Below are positions 1 to 7,178 of a stretch of DNA of 40,290 bases, piece by piece (position 1 is the first letter of the stretch; each line of letters starts with the position of its first letter). Both the position numbers and the translations under genes were made by a program. The stretch spans positions 1 to 40,290 of the forward strand of contig JANYAH010000202.1 in the NCBI GenBank assembly GCA_025361425.1, in the 5' to 3' direction. The notes below the pieces were generated by a model. It saw nothing but the letters and a program-made list of their open reading frames with translations. It searched no databases and was not told where the DNA came from. Source of the DNA: Candidatus Solibacter sp. (GTDB lineage Bacteria; Acidobacteriota; Terriglobia; Bryobacterales; Bryobacteraceae).

Positions 1-34
1 TTGCAGGGGTCACCGGCAAAGGGAAGGCGGATTT

Positions 35-340
35 GTGATTCATAAAGCCGAAACGCCGTTTGACAATATCGAGGGTTCGCACGAGTATGTGCGGATGCTC
101 GCCGAAGCCGTGAATGAAGCCCGCCGCGACGTGGAAGAAGAGATCGCCGCGGCCGAGCATGACCGCGCCGACCGCCGTAAAGAAGCGCTCCTGCTGGTTT
201 CCTACAACCTCGCTAAGATCAACCTTCACATCACCAGCAGCCGGCGCATCTTGAACGATCTGCGCACTCTGCGGCGCCTGCTTTTGGCGGAGCGCGGTTT
301 GCCCCTCGAAGACGAAAGCGAGGTCGGCGCGAGCGAGTAG
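35..340 (+). CDS. Small charged helical protein of unknown function
   Basis: The 101-residue product is not one I recognise. It is rich in Glu, Arg, Ala and Leu, with no signal peptide or membrane segment. Residues about 13-50 and 52-90 look like two long amphipathic helices, possibly a coiled-coil hairpin, followed by an acidic tail. The start is GTG at 35, preceded by a purine-rich GGGAAGG ribosome-binding site at 21-27, which is why I accept it despite the non-ATG start. The window begins only 34 bases upstream, so whether it is the end of an operon cannot be judged. A role as a small cytosolic helical protein is all that can be inferred. Confidence 0.65.
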   Translation: MIHKAETPFDNIEGSHEYVRMLAEAVNEARRDVEEEIAAAEHDRADRRKEALLLVSYNLAKINLHITSSRRILNDLRTLRRLLLAERGLPLEDESEVGASE

Positions 341-579
341 TACTTCGACCGCGAGATTCGTGCTACCGCGATAGCCTGCCACAAGAGCACGGTGTTGTCT
401 ACACCGTCGGGGCACTTCATCACTGACCACAACTCACCACCCAATGGGCGTGTGGTACTCTTCCAGCCTTCTTCCGGTAAGTTGTATATAAATCCCTCAA
501 CATCCTTCGATTCTGACGGCTACCGTTGCAAACTTGGTCAACACTCGCCGAGAATCGATGGATTATTGCACACTTTCGC
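341..579. other. Non-coding stretch upstream of the CarD-like gene
   Basis: No open frame here has a credible ribosome-binding site or family resemblance. The base composition drops locally (AT-rich around 480-500). The only signal I can support is the promoter that begins at 580. Confidence 0.4.
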
Positions 580-608
580 TTGACAGAAAGCGCCCGCCAG
601 CGTAGCAT
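580..608 (+). promoter_or_regulatory. Candidate sigma-70 promoter of the CarD-like gene
   Basis: A perfect -35 hexamer TTGACA at 580-585 is followed after exactly 17 bases by TAGCAT (4 of 6 matches to TATAAT) at 603-608. It lies 62 bases upstream of the start of the CarD-like gene and points at it. The role is inferred from position and spacing. Confidence 0.5.
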
Positions 609-670
609 TTAGTGGCGTTGCAGCAATAAGTAGGACGGCACTCGGTAGCGGTGGTTCGGGGGGACACCGT

Positions 671-1177
671 ATGACTTTTCAAATTGGCGAAAAGGTGGTG
701 TATCCCAACCAAGGCGTTGGCACCATCGAGAATATCAGCACGCGTTCGTGCGGCACCGCTTTGGAGAGATTCTACCTGCTGCGATTTGCCTGCAGCATGA
801 CGGTCCTGGTGCCACTGTCCAACGCCGCCAACATCGGGTTGCGGAGGATAACCAAAGACCGGGAGATCTCGCGAATTCTCTCGTACCTTGCGCTCGGCTG
901 GTGTTCCATCAACTCCGATTGGAAGGTCCGCTTTAAGGAAAATTGCGAAAAAATGCAGAGCGGGGACCTGCTGAAAGCCGCCGAGGTTTTCAAGGGTCTG
1001 ATGCAACTGCACACCGATAAGCCGCTCTCCTTCCGCGAGAAGAAGATGCTGGACCGGGCGCGCCACATGCTGGTTTCGGAAATCTCCATCGCGCGCGGCG
1101 TTCCTGAAATCCATGCCGTCGCCCTGACGCAGCGCGCCCTGGCCAAGAGCGGCCTGAGTTTGCCCGCCACTCAGTGA
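671..1177 (+). CDS. CarD/CdnL-family transcription factor
   Basis: The 168-residue protein starts with the typical CarD/CdnL/TRCF N-terminal fold: residues 5-20 hold the hydrophobic strand and the VVYPNQGVG turn, leading into the Tudor-like RNA-polymerase-interacting domain (about residues 1-60). The remaining ~105 residues are helical with many basic and acidic positions, as in the DNA-contacting helical domain of the family. Members bind the polymerase beta subunit and stabilise open complexes at promoters. The length fits CdnL/CarD (about 160-170). The start at ATG 671 keeps the conserved N-terminus intact. A TTGACA-type promoter lies just upstream. It is more divergent than housekeeping CdnL proteins, so it may be a paralogue. 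Confidence 0.85.
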   Translation: MTFQIGEKVVYPNQGVGTIENISTRSCGTALERFYLLRFACSMTVLVPLSNAANIGLRRITKDREISRILSYLALGWCSINSDWKVRFKENCEKMQSGDLLKAAEVFKGLMQLHTDKPLSFREKKMLDRARHMLVSEISIARGVPEIHAVALTQRALAKSGLSLPATQ

Positions 1178-1362
1178 ACGGCCGGCTTGGCTGCCGGGCT
1201 CGACCGCGCAAGCCAGGGATAAACCTTCATCTCGATCATGCCGATCTTCACGGAAGGCTCCTGACTGGCCCACTCGCGTGCTTCTTCCAGAGAGGCAGCT
1301 TTGAAGATGTACATGCCTCGTAAGTCTCCGCCGTCGAGAATGGGTCCATAGATCAGCAGTTT
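1171..1362 (-). pseudogene. YCII-family remnant, N-terminus missing
   Basis: Read on the minus strand, the frame ending with TGA at 1173-1171 encodes 63 residues. They match the C-terminal two thirds of a YCII-domain protein: a G-P-I-L-D-G-G turn, then a strand ending in M-Y-I-F, a SLEEAREW helix and a P-S-V-K-I-G segment. YCII proteins are usually about 90-100 residues, and the N-terminal strand with its conserved His is absent. An in-frame TGA lies immediately upstream at 1365-1363, and no start codon with a ribosome-binding site is present. It overlaps the end of the CarD-like gene by 7 bases, tail to tail. I read it as a truncated relic. A sequencing frameshift is the alternative. Confidence 0.55.
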
Positions 1363-1372
1363 TCATGATTCA

Positions 1373-1440
1373 ACTTGTGTTCAAAGCTGTCCGCTTAAAA
1401 TACGGGATTCGCGGCAAGGGGGCTATTTTCCCCGGATGCC
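1373..1440 (+). promoter_or_regulatory. Possible promoter and hairpin leading to the metal-transporter leader
   Basis: TAAAAT at 1396-1401 is a fair -10, with only a weak -35 (ACTTGT at 1373-1378, 17-base spacer). Just downstream a hairpin can form: GGC at 1413-1415 with GCC at 1438-1440, and a G-run at 1418-1422 with CCCC at 1430-1433. It lies in the transcript leader of an NRAMP-type gene, so a metal-dependent element is conceivable. I do not see the conserved yybP-ykoY manganese riboswitch core. Confidence 0.25.
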
Positions 1441-1537
1441 GGCTCCGTAGGGTCACCGTATTCTGTTTACACAAGGTGCTCCGTTTCTCCCGATTTCGCC
1501 CACTCGCTGCAAGCCATTGAAAGAGGGTGGTTTAACC

Positions 1538-1642
1538 ATGTATGATAGATCGTACGCATCTCGTAAAGATGCGTCGCTCTATGGCCTGGCCGTCCTGTTG
1601 GATGCCGAAGTGGTGGAGCCCGGGGATGCAGCCGCACAATAA
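1538..1642 (+). CDS. 34-residue leader ORF coupled to the metal transporter
   Basis: ATG at 1538 is preceded by a strong GAGGGTGG ribosome-binding site (about 1523-1530). The frame runs 34 codons and stops with TAA at 1640-1642, whose last A is the first base of the transporter's ATG (TAATG). The peptide starts M-Y-D-R-S-Y and ends in an acidic, Ala-rich tail, with no membrane segment. I know no family for it. The good ribosome-binding site in front of the leader and the weak one in front of the transporter suggest translational coupling. The peptide could be a regulatory leader or a real small protein. Confidence 0.5.
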   Translation: MYDRSYASRKDASLYGLAVLLDAEVVEPGDAAAQ

Positions 1643-2889
1643 TGCGAATTCAGAAATTCTTCAAGGAACTCGGCCCCGGCCTGATTACCGGTGCGGCGGA
1701 CGACGACCCCTCCGGCATTGCCACTTACTCGGTGAGCGGCGCCGCCTTCGGCTACGGTCCGCTGTGGACCGCGCTATTCTGTTTCCCCTTGATGGCGGCG
1801 GTGCAGTTGATGTGCTCGCGGCTGGGCATGGTCACGGGCCGCGGCCTGGCTGCCGTGGTGCGCCGGCGCTACTCGCGCTGGGTGCTGTGGGGCGCATGCC
1901 TGCTGCTGATTGTGGCCAACGTGATCAACATTGCGGCCGACCTGGGCGGCATGGCGGAAGCCACCCAAATGGTCACTGGCCTTCCCTCCGCGTGGCTTGT
2001 GCCGGTGTTCGCGGCGCTGATTGTCGCGGCCCTGTTCTGGACTTCCTACCGCTTCCTCGCACGCGTTTTCAAATGGCTCACCCTGGTGCTGTTCGCCTAC
2101 GTGATCACCGCGTTCCTGGCCCATCCGGATTGGGCCGCGGTTCTGCGCGCCACGTTTATCCCCGATATCCGCTGGTCCCGCGAGTATCTGGCGGTGCTGG
2201 TGGGAATTCTCGGCACCAGCATCTCGCCGTATCTCTTCTTCTGGCAGGCCGCGCAGGAAGTGGAGGAAGAGCGCTCTGAAGGCAAGAACACATTGGCAAA
2301 GCGCCAGGGCGCCACAGACGTGGAGTTGCGCCGGGCGCGCACCGACGTGCTGACCGGCATGTTCTTTTCCAACTTCGTGATGTACTTCATCATCCTCACG
2401 ACAGCGGCCACGCTGCACGCTCACGGCATCACGCAAATTGCCACCGCCAGTCAGGCGGCCGAGGCCTTGAAGCCGCTCGCCGGGAAGGGCGCCTACTGGC
2501 TGTTCACGCTCGCCCTCATCGGCACCGGGATGCTCGGTGTGCCGGTGCTGGCCGGGTCCAGCGCGTATGCCATTTCGGAGGCGATGTCCTGGGGCGCGTC
2601 GCTCGACCGCAAACCCAAGCTCGCGCCGAAATTCTACGCCGTCCTGGCCGTCGCCATGGTGCTGGGTGTAGCGCTGGACTACGTGGGTCTGGATGCGGTG
2701 AAAATGCTCTTCTGGTCGGCCGTGGCCAATGGAGTGCTCGCGCCGCCGCTGATCGTGCTGGTGGTGCTGCTGACCACCGACCGCTCCGTGATGGGCGACC
2801 TGGTGAATCCGCCGCTGCTTAAATGGCTGGGCTGGCTGGCCGCCGCGGTGATGACTGCCGCCGCTCTCGCCATGTTCCTGGCGGGGTAG
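1642..2889 (+). CDS. NRAMP-related divalent metal transporter, atypical metal site
   Basis: A 415-residue integral membrane protein with about eleven hydrophobic segments, in the NRAMP/LeuT-fold family that moves Mn2+, Fe2+ or related ions across the inner membrane. Canonical NRAMPs carry DPGN in TM1 and a MPHxLYLHS-like stretch in TM6. Here TM1 (residues 22-25) reads D-P-S-G and TM6 (195-202) reads SPYLFFWQ, so both the metal-binding Asn and the Met are replaced. That pattern marks the NRAMP-related subgroup, where Mg2+ or broader specificity has been described for some members. The N-terminus is short and the start overlaps the leader stop. A charged cytoplasmic loop (about 205-230) follows TM6. 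The transported ion cannot be assigned from sequence. Confidence 0.85.
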   Translation: MRIQKFFKELGPGLITGAADDDPSGIATYSVSGAAFGYGPLWTALFCFPLMAAVQLMCSRLGMVTGRGLAAVVRRRYSRWVLWGACLLLIVANVINIAADLGGMAEATQMVTGLPSAWLVPVFAALIVAALFWTSYRFLARVFKWLTLVLFAYVITAFLAHPDWAAVLRATFIPDIRWSREYLAVLVGILGTSISPYLFFWQAAQEVEEERSEGKNTLAKRQGATDVELRRARTDVLTGMFFSNFVMYFIILTTAATLHAHGITQIATASQAAEALKPLAGKGAYWLFTLALIGTGMLGVPVLAGSSAYAISEAMSWGASLDRKPKLAPKFYAVLAVAMVLGVALDYVGLDAVKMLFWSAVANGVLAPPLIVLVVLLTTDRSVMGDLVNPPLLKWLGWLAAAVMTAAALAMFLAG

Positions 2890-2904
2890 AATTGACTCTT
2901 TGCC

Positions 2905-3567
2905 ATGTCACGTACCCCTACTCCGATCACCGATGAGCTGGCGGACTACATCCGCCAGGTAACCTTGCGCGAACCCGAAGTGCTCCGCCGGCAACGCGAA
3001 GCCACCGATGTGCATCCGCAAGCGTCGATGCAGATCGCGCCCGAGCAGGGCCAGCTTCTGCATCTGCTGGCGCGCCTGGCGGGCGCGAAGAAAACGCTTG
3101 AGGTGGGCGTGTTCCTGGGCTACAGTTCCACCTGGGTGGCGCTGGCGCTGCCCGAAGGCGGCAAAATCATCGCCTGCGACCAAAGCCAAGAGTACACCAC
3201 GCGGGCGCGGCAGCTCTGGCGCACCGCCGGCGTGGAAGACAAAATCGAACTGCGCCTTGGCCCCGCCCTCGCCACGCTCGATGCGCTGATCGCCGAAGGC
3301 AACAGCGGCAGCTTTGACTTCGCCTTCATCGATGCCGATAAATCGAACTATCCGAACTATTACGAACGCGCCCTGTTGCTGCTGCGCCCTGGCGGCCTCA
3401 TCGTGATCGACAACGTGTTGTGGAAAGGCGCCGTGATCGACGCGAGCCAAACTGATTCCGACACGGAAGCCATTCGCGCTTTCAACTGCAAACTGCACGT
3501 CGATGGGCGCGTTTCGCTGAGCCTCGTGCCACTGGGCGACGGGCTGACACTGGCGTGCAAACTCTGA
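2905..3567 (+). CDS. SAM-dependent O-methyltransferase (catechol/caffeoyl-CoA type)
   Basis: A 220-residue cytosolic class I methyltransferase. The SAM-binding motif I is LEVGVFLGYSST at residues 65-76, the acidic motif II ends at residues 90-92 (ACD), and the metal-binding signature FIDADK (141-146) and VIDN (167-170) supply the Asp/Asp/Asn ligands of the Mg2+-dependent O-methyltransferase family. Length and motif order are those of bacterial family-3 O-methyltransferases. These enzymes methylate a hydroxyl of catechol-like substrates; the actual substrate is unknown. It starts 15 bases after the transporter gene, and its last 13 bases overlap the TIR gene, so the two products are probably translated from one mRNA. 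Confidence 0.9.
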   Translation: MSRTPTPITDELADYIRQVTLREPEVLRRQREATDVHPQASMQIAPEQGQLLHLLARLAGAKKTLEVGVFLGYSSTWVALALPEGGKIIACDQSQEYTTRARQLWRTAGVEDKIELRLGPALATLDALIAEGNSGSFDFAFIDADKSNYPNYYERALLLLRPGGLIVIDNVLWKGAVIDASQTDSDTEAIRAFNCKLHVDGRVSLSLVPLGDGLTLACKL

Positions 3568-4616
3568 CCGCGCCGACCATCTTCCCCTGCTACGCAGCGG
3601 CCGACCGCGCCATCGCGGAGCGCCTGGCCGCGCTGCTGGAACGCGCCGCCGACCTGCGCGTCTTCCTCGATGAAGGGCAAATGGCGGAGGGCGCGAACCT
3701 CGCCGAAAAGGCGCGCGAAGCCCGCATGGCCGATATCGTGCTTGTGCTGTTCTCGCGGAATTCGATGCCTTCGCGCTGGCCCCGCGCCCAGTGGGAGGAC
3801 GCGCTGGTGAAGGAACCGGTGGCCGAAGGCGTGCGCATCGCCTTCCTCAAATGCGACGATTGCATCCCCCCGCGCGTGCTCACCCCCCTGTTCGACGCCG
3901 CCCGCCTGCGCGACGTGAAGCGCTGGGTCCGCGGCTCCGAACCGGGCGAACCGCCCTCTGCCGAATTCTCCGCCGACCTGGAAGTGCTCGGCATCGCGCT
4001 GGCCGACCGTCCCGGCACGGAGACCGTGCAAAGTTTCGCGCTGGCCCGCGAATTCGCCGCCGCCTTTCGCGGCGATTTCGACGCCGTGCTCCGCCTCGAT
4101 TGCGCCACCGGCACGCTGGCCGACATGGCCGGCGATCTGGCCTGGCAGGTGGGCCTGCATCTCGAAGCCGAACTCACCGCCAATCTGGAGCACCTGCGCA
4201 TTTTCTGTTCCGCCCGGCGCTTTCTGGTGCTGCTCCAAGGCGCCGCCCCCGCCGACCTGATCTTTGGCGGCCGCTGTTCCACGCTGATTTCGAGCGAACC
4301 CGGCGAGCCATCCGCGGACGCCCTGCGCCAACTGGCACGCGCCTTCGATGCCGTGGAGGATTGGACCGAGGCCTGCCGGCTGGCGCGCCAGGCCCGCCGC
4401 GTGGCGCATGACCGGTTCCGCCTCGCCGAATGCTTCGAGATCATGAACCAATGGCGGGCCATGGCCGAAGAGAACCACGATCGCCCGGTTGTGGAGGAGG
4501 CCAGCCGCGAACTGGTCTGGATTCTGGATGGCTGGGGACGCACGGAAGAAGCTCGCCAGTTGGAGCAAACTCGCGCCATGGAATTCGACCAGCAACTGCC
4601 CCTCTTCTTCGAATAG
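3555..4616 (+). CDS. TIR-domain protein with degenerate NB-ARC-like region and TPR-like tail
   Basis: 353 residues. Residues about 8-130 look like a TIR domain: an opening strand at 9-13, VFLDEGQM at 36-43 (the TIR box-2 region), a hydrophobic IVLVLFS strand at 61-67, and SRW..WE around 73-81, where Glu81 is in the place expected for the NADase glutamate. Residues about 157-246 resemble the later half of an NB-ARC/STAND ATPase (FRGDFDAVLRLDC; RRFLVLLQ; a CSTLISSE sensor-like strand). The P-loop GxxGxGKT that should precede them is absent. Residues 262-335 are TPR-like helices. The GTG start at 3555 lies inside the methyltransferase gene; a later start would remove the TIR core. The function is probably NAD-linked signalling or defence, unproven. 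Confidence 0.65.
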   Translation: MQTLTAPTIFPCYAAADRAIAERLAALLERAADLRVFLDEGQMAEGANLAEKAREARMADIVLVLFSRNSMPSRWPRAQWEDALVKEPVAEGVRIAFLKCDDCIPPRVLTPLFDAARLRDVKRWVRGSEPGEPPSAEFSADLEVLGIALADRPGTETVQSFALAREFAAAFRGDFDAVLRLDCATGTLADMAGDLAWQVGLHLEAELTANLEHLRIFCSARRFLVLLQGAAPADLIFGGRCSTLISSEPGEPSADALRQLARAFDAVEDWTEACRLARQARRVAHDRFRLAECFEIMNQWRAMAEENHDRPVVEEASRELVWILDGWGRTEEARQLEQTRAMEFDQQLPLFFE

Positions 4617-4711
4617 GCTGAAACCAAGCGAATCTGCGGACGTCTTCCTGGCGGCGCGCGGCCCTCACTTTCCGTCTCGACGCGCGCGCAACTTCGTGTT
4701 ACTGTGACTGC

Positions 4712-5173
4712 ATGAAACCCCTTGCGCTTGCCCTGCTTCTGGCCGGCCTCGCCCTACCCGCGGGCGATCTCCCCGGCTTTTTCCTCTGGAAGTCCGCGGA
4801 ATTGAAAGGCTTCAGCAAAACCCTGGCGCCCAAGATGAACGACCAAAAGGCCGCTTTCCAGACCGTCGCCAACTATGGCAACTACAGCTTCATGGCGGCC
4901 CACCGTGAAGGCCCGGGCGAAGCCGAATATCACGCTACGCAGGCCGATGTCTTCATCGTCCAGAGCGGCGAAGCCACCCTGGTGGTGGGCGGTGATTTGG
5001 TGAATGGCAAGACCACCGCCCCCAACGAAATGCGCGCTGCTTCCATCAAGGGAGGCACGGAGAAGAAGCTCGCCGCGGGCGACGTGGTGACTATCCCAGC
5101 GAAAGTCGCCCACCAAGTCAAACTCGACGCCGGGAAACAGTTCACTTACTTCGTCGTTAAAGTGACGCAGTAG
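4712..5173 (+). CDS. Secreted cupin-domain protein
   Basis: 153 residues with an N-terminal signal peptide (MKPLALALLLAGLALP, cleavage near residue 17-19). The remainder is a single cupin beta-barrel. Motif 1 is around H-R-E-G-P-G-E-A-E-Y-H (residues 64-75), where His and Glu would be metal ligands. A glycine-rich inter-motif strand follows, and motif 2 is P-A-K-V-A-H-Q-V (129-136) with its His. Cupins of this form bind one divalent metal and may be isomerase- or dioxygenase-like; no reaction can be assigned. It is convergent with the decarboxylase gene, only 7 bases apart. The product should act in the periplasm. Confidence 0.8.
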   Translation: MKPLALALLLAGLALPAGDLPGFFLWKSAELKGFSKTLAPKMNDQKAAFQTVANYGNYSFMAAHREGPGEAEYHATQADVFIVQSGEATLVVGGDLVNGKTTAPNEMRAASIKGGTEKKLAAGDVVTIPAKVAHQVKLDAGKQFTYFVVKVTQ

Positions 5174-5180
5174 GCACTCT

Positions 5181-6542
5181 CTACCTCGCCTGTGCCGCGG
5201 CCCCCCGCGCGATCCGCAGCATGGCTTCCAGACTCCGGTCCACATCCGCCTCCGTCGTCGCCCAGCAGGAGACGCTGATCCGCATCGCCACGCGTCCCTG
5301 CCACAGCGTGGGGCCGCACCAGCAGGTGCCGTCCTCCTGTATGCCCGTGATCACGCACCCGGTCGCTTCCGGACTGCCGAAGGACACTAGCACCTGGTTC
5401 AACACCACGTCGTTCAGAATCTCAAAACCCGCCCCCGCGAGGCCGTCGGCGAACCGCCTAGCGCAGCGGCAATTGCGGTCGATCAACTCGCTCAGTCCAC
5501 TGCGCCCTAGCGATTTCAGCGCCGCCCAGGTATCCACGCCACGCGCCCGCCGCGAAAGTTCAGGGACATATTGCGAGGGTTCGCGGTGCTCGCCCTGCGG
5601 CAGATAGGCGGCCGTCAGGCTCATCGCACCGCGCAGGTGGTCCGCATCTCGCACAAACGCCAGGCCGCTGTCATAAGGCACGTTGAGCCACTTGTGCGCG
5701 TCGGTAGCCCACGAGTCCGCGCCGGCGACTCCCGCCACCAGATGCGCATGCCGCGGACTGGCGGCGGCCCACAATCCGAACGCTCCGTCCACGTGTACCC
5801 ACGCGCCCCCCTCGTGCGCTCGCCCGCAGATCTCCGCTACCGGATCGCACGATCCCGTATTCACGTTGCCAACCTGCACGCACACGATGCTCGGGCCATT
5901 CAACTCCGGAAGCGCGCCGGCCAGCATTCGCCCCTGCCCGTCCACCGGCACGCGTACCACGCGTTCCCGTCCCATCCCGAGCATGCCCAGCGACTTGATG
6001 ACCGAGGGATGCGCTTCCTCGCTGACCACCACTTGGATAGCCGGCGCGCCAAAGAGTCCTTGGGCTTCCACGTCCCAGCCCACGCGCCCCAGCACCGCGC
6101 GGCGCGCCGCCGCCAACGCCGTGAAATTGGCCACCGTCGCGCCGGTGACGAACGCGCCGCCGCATCCGGCCGGCAGGGCCAGCGCATCCAGCAGCCAGCG
6201 CAGCGAGACTTCTTCTAGCGTGGCGGAAATCGGCGCGGCCGCGAACAGACCCGCATTTTGATCCCACGCGGAGGCCAGCCAGTTCGCCCCCAACGCGGCG
6301 GGCAGCGACCCGCCCATCACGAATCCGAAAAACCGCCGCCCGGCGACGCCCATCGTGGCCGGCGAGCCCACTTCGTCCAGCATGCGGATGACGTCCGCCG
6401 CCGCCATCCGCCCTTCCGGCAACGGCTCGTGAAATTTCTCCACGTCGCGGACCGCCTCGGCGGTCGGGCTAACCCGGCGTTCCTGGATGTCTTCAAGATA
6501 TCGCGCGGCACGCAGCGCGACGGAGTGCAACAGTTCCCGCAT
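5181..6542 (-). CDS. PLP-dependent group II decarboxylase family protein
   Basis: 453 residues of the fold-type I, group II decarboxylase family (aromatic-L-amino-acid, histidine and glutamate decarboxylases). Visible active-site elements are FVTGATVANFTA (131-142, phosphate-binding loop), EEAHPS with the ring-stacking His178, VDGAFG with Asp252, and TDAHKWLN with the Schiff-base Lys284. The protein lacks a signal peptide and matches the usual ~450-480 residue length. Several bacterial relatives are annotated simply as aspartate aminotransferase family or pyridoxal-dependent decarboxylase, so the substrate amino acid is open. No good ribosome-binding site precedes ATG 6542, yet the N-terminal helix is family-like. 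It stands alone, convergent with the cupin gene. Confidence 0.88.
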   Translation of the reverse strand: MRELLHSVALRAARYLEDIQERRVSPTAEAVRDVEKFHEPLPEGRMAAADVIRMLDEVGSPATMGVAGRRFFGFVMGGSLPAALGANWLASAWDQNAGLFAAAPISATLEEVSLRWLLDALALPAGCGGAFVTGATVANFTALAAARRAVLGRVGWDVEAQGLFGAPAIQVVVSEEAHPSVIKSLGMLGMGRERVVRVPVDGQGRMLAGALPELNGPSIVCVQVGNVNTGSCDPVAEICGRAHEGGAWVHVDGAFGLWAAASPRHAHLVAGVAGADSWATDAHKWLNVPYDSGLAFVRDADHLRGAMSLTAAYLPQGEHREPSQYVPELSRRARGVDTWAALKSLGRSGLSELIDRNCRCARRFADGLAGAGFEILNDVVLNQVLVSFGSPEATGCVITGIQEDGTCWCGPTLWQGRVAMRISVSCWATTEADVDRSLEAMLRIARGAAAQAR

Positions 6543-6684
6543 CTACACATGGTAGCGAACGCGTGTGGGAACGGCCGGTTCTGTCCGGCGTTTCATTCTG
6601 CGCCAAGCCGTCGAAGCGCTCAGCACGGTTCCCCCCGGCGAGGTTTGCGCCCCGCCGTGAATCGTATGCACACTGTAGGCGCGA

Positions 6685-6774
6685 ATGGAGTTCGATTGGG
6701 ACGCGGCGAACGTGGCGCACATCGCACGGCACGGAATCACTACCGGGGAGTGGAATGATGCCAGCCAAGATTAG
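6685..6774 (+). pseudogene. BrnT-type toxin remnant, first ~20 codons only
   Basis: A 29-codon frame starts MEFDWDAANVAHIARHG, which is the hallmark N-terminus of BrnT toxins (RelE-fold ribonucleases of about 90 residues). After about residue 19 the homology ends, and the frame runs into TAG at 6772-6774 while already overlapping the antitoxin start. About 70 codons of toxin, with the catalytic residues, are missing, so no toxin activity is expected. The simplest reading is an internal deletion joining the toxin start to the antitoxin ribosome-binding site. Confidence 0.55.
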
Positions 6775-7045
6775 GATTCCGAACTTCAAATCGGAAAAAG
6801 AAGAAGCCGAGTGGTGGGACGCGCATCCAGAGGTCGTTACGGCGCTGTTTCTGAAGGCGAAGAGGGAAGGGAAGATCAAGCGTTTGCCCGTGATCCGCGG
6901 GGCTACCAGATCCACGACGATCCGCCTGCCAATCGCCGATATTGAAACGGCGCAGCAGATTGCGGAGAAGCGCGGGTTGCCGTACCAGACCTTTCTCAAG
7001 GGATTGCTCCATCAGGCTCTGGAACGCGAACGGAAGGCGGGATAG
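6758..7045 (+). CDS. CopG-type antitoxin (BrnA-like)
   Basis: 95 residues from ATG 6758 (a second ATG at 6755 is adjacent). The first part, M-P-A-K-I-R-I-P-N-F-K-S-E followed by E-A-E-W-W-D-A-H-P-E, is the conserved N-terminal tail of CopG_antitoxin/BrnA proteins that wraps the BrnT toxin. The C-terminal part (about residues 48-90: STTIRLPIADIETAQQIA, then RGLPYQTFLKGLLH) is a ribbon-helix-helix DNA-binding domain. GGGGAG at 6745-6750 is its ribosome-binding site. Such antitoxins repress their own promoter and neutralise the toxin. Here the toxin survives only as a stub, so this is an orphan antitoxin or pure repressor. Confidence 0.75.
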   Translation: MPAKIRIPNFKSEKEEAEWWDAHPEVVTALFLKAKREGKIKRLPVIRGATRSTTIRLPIADIETAQQIAEKRGLPYQTFLKGLLHQALERERKAG

Positions 7046-7178
7046 ATCGCCCTCAGGCTCGCAGTGGAGAAGCCCGCAAGATCCCCAGCGGTCTCATGAA
7101 GTCTTCCAGGAAGATCTCTCCAGAATGAATGGAAAGCAGCCCTTTGACAGCTTCATTGTCATCCCCACACTCCTCCCC

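Noticed and set aside
1400-1537. Manganese (yybP-ykoY) riboswitch before the metal transporter
   Set aside because: Only a simple G/C hairpin is present; the conserved yybP-ykoY loops are not recognisable.
1542-2279. 245-codon plus-strand frame overlapping the metal transporter start
   Set aside because: Arg/Pro/Gly-rich shadow in another frame; the leader ORF at 1538 and the transporter at 1642 explain the region.
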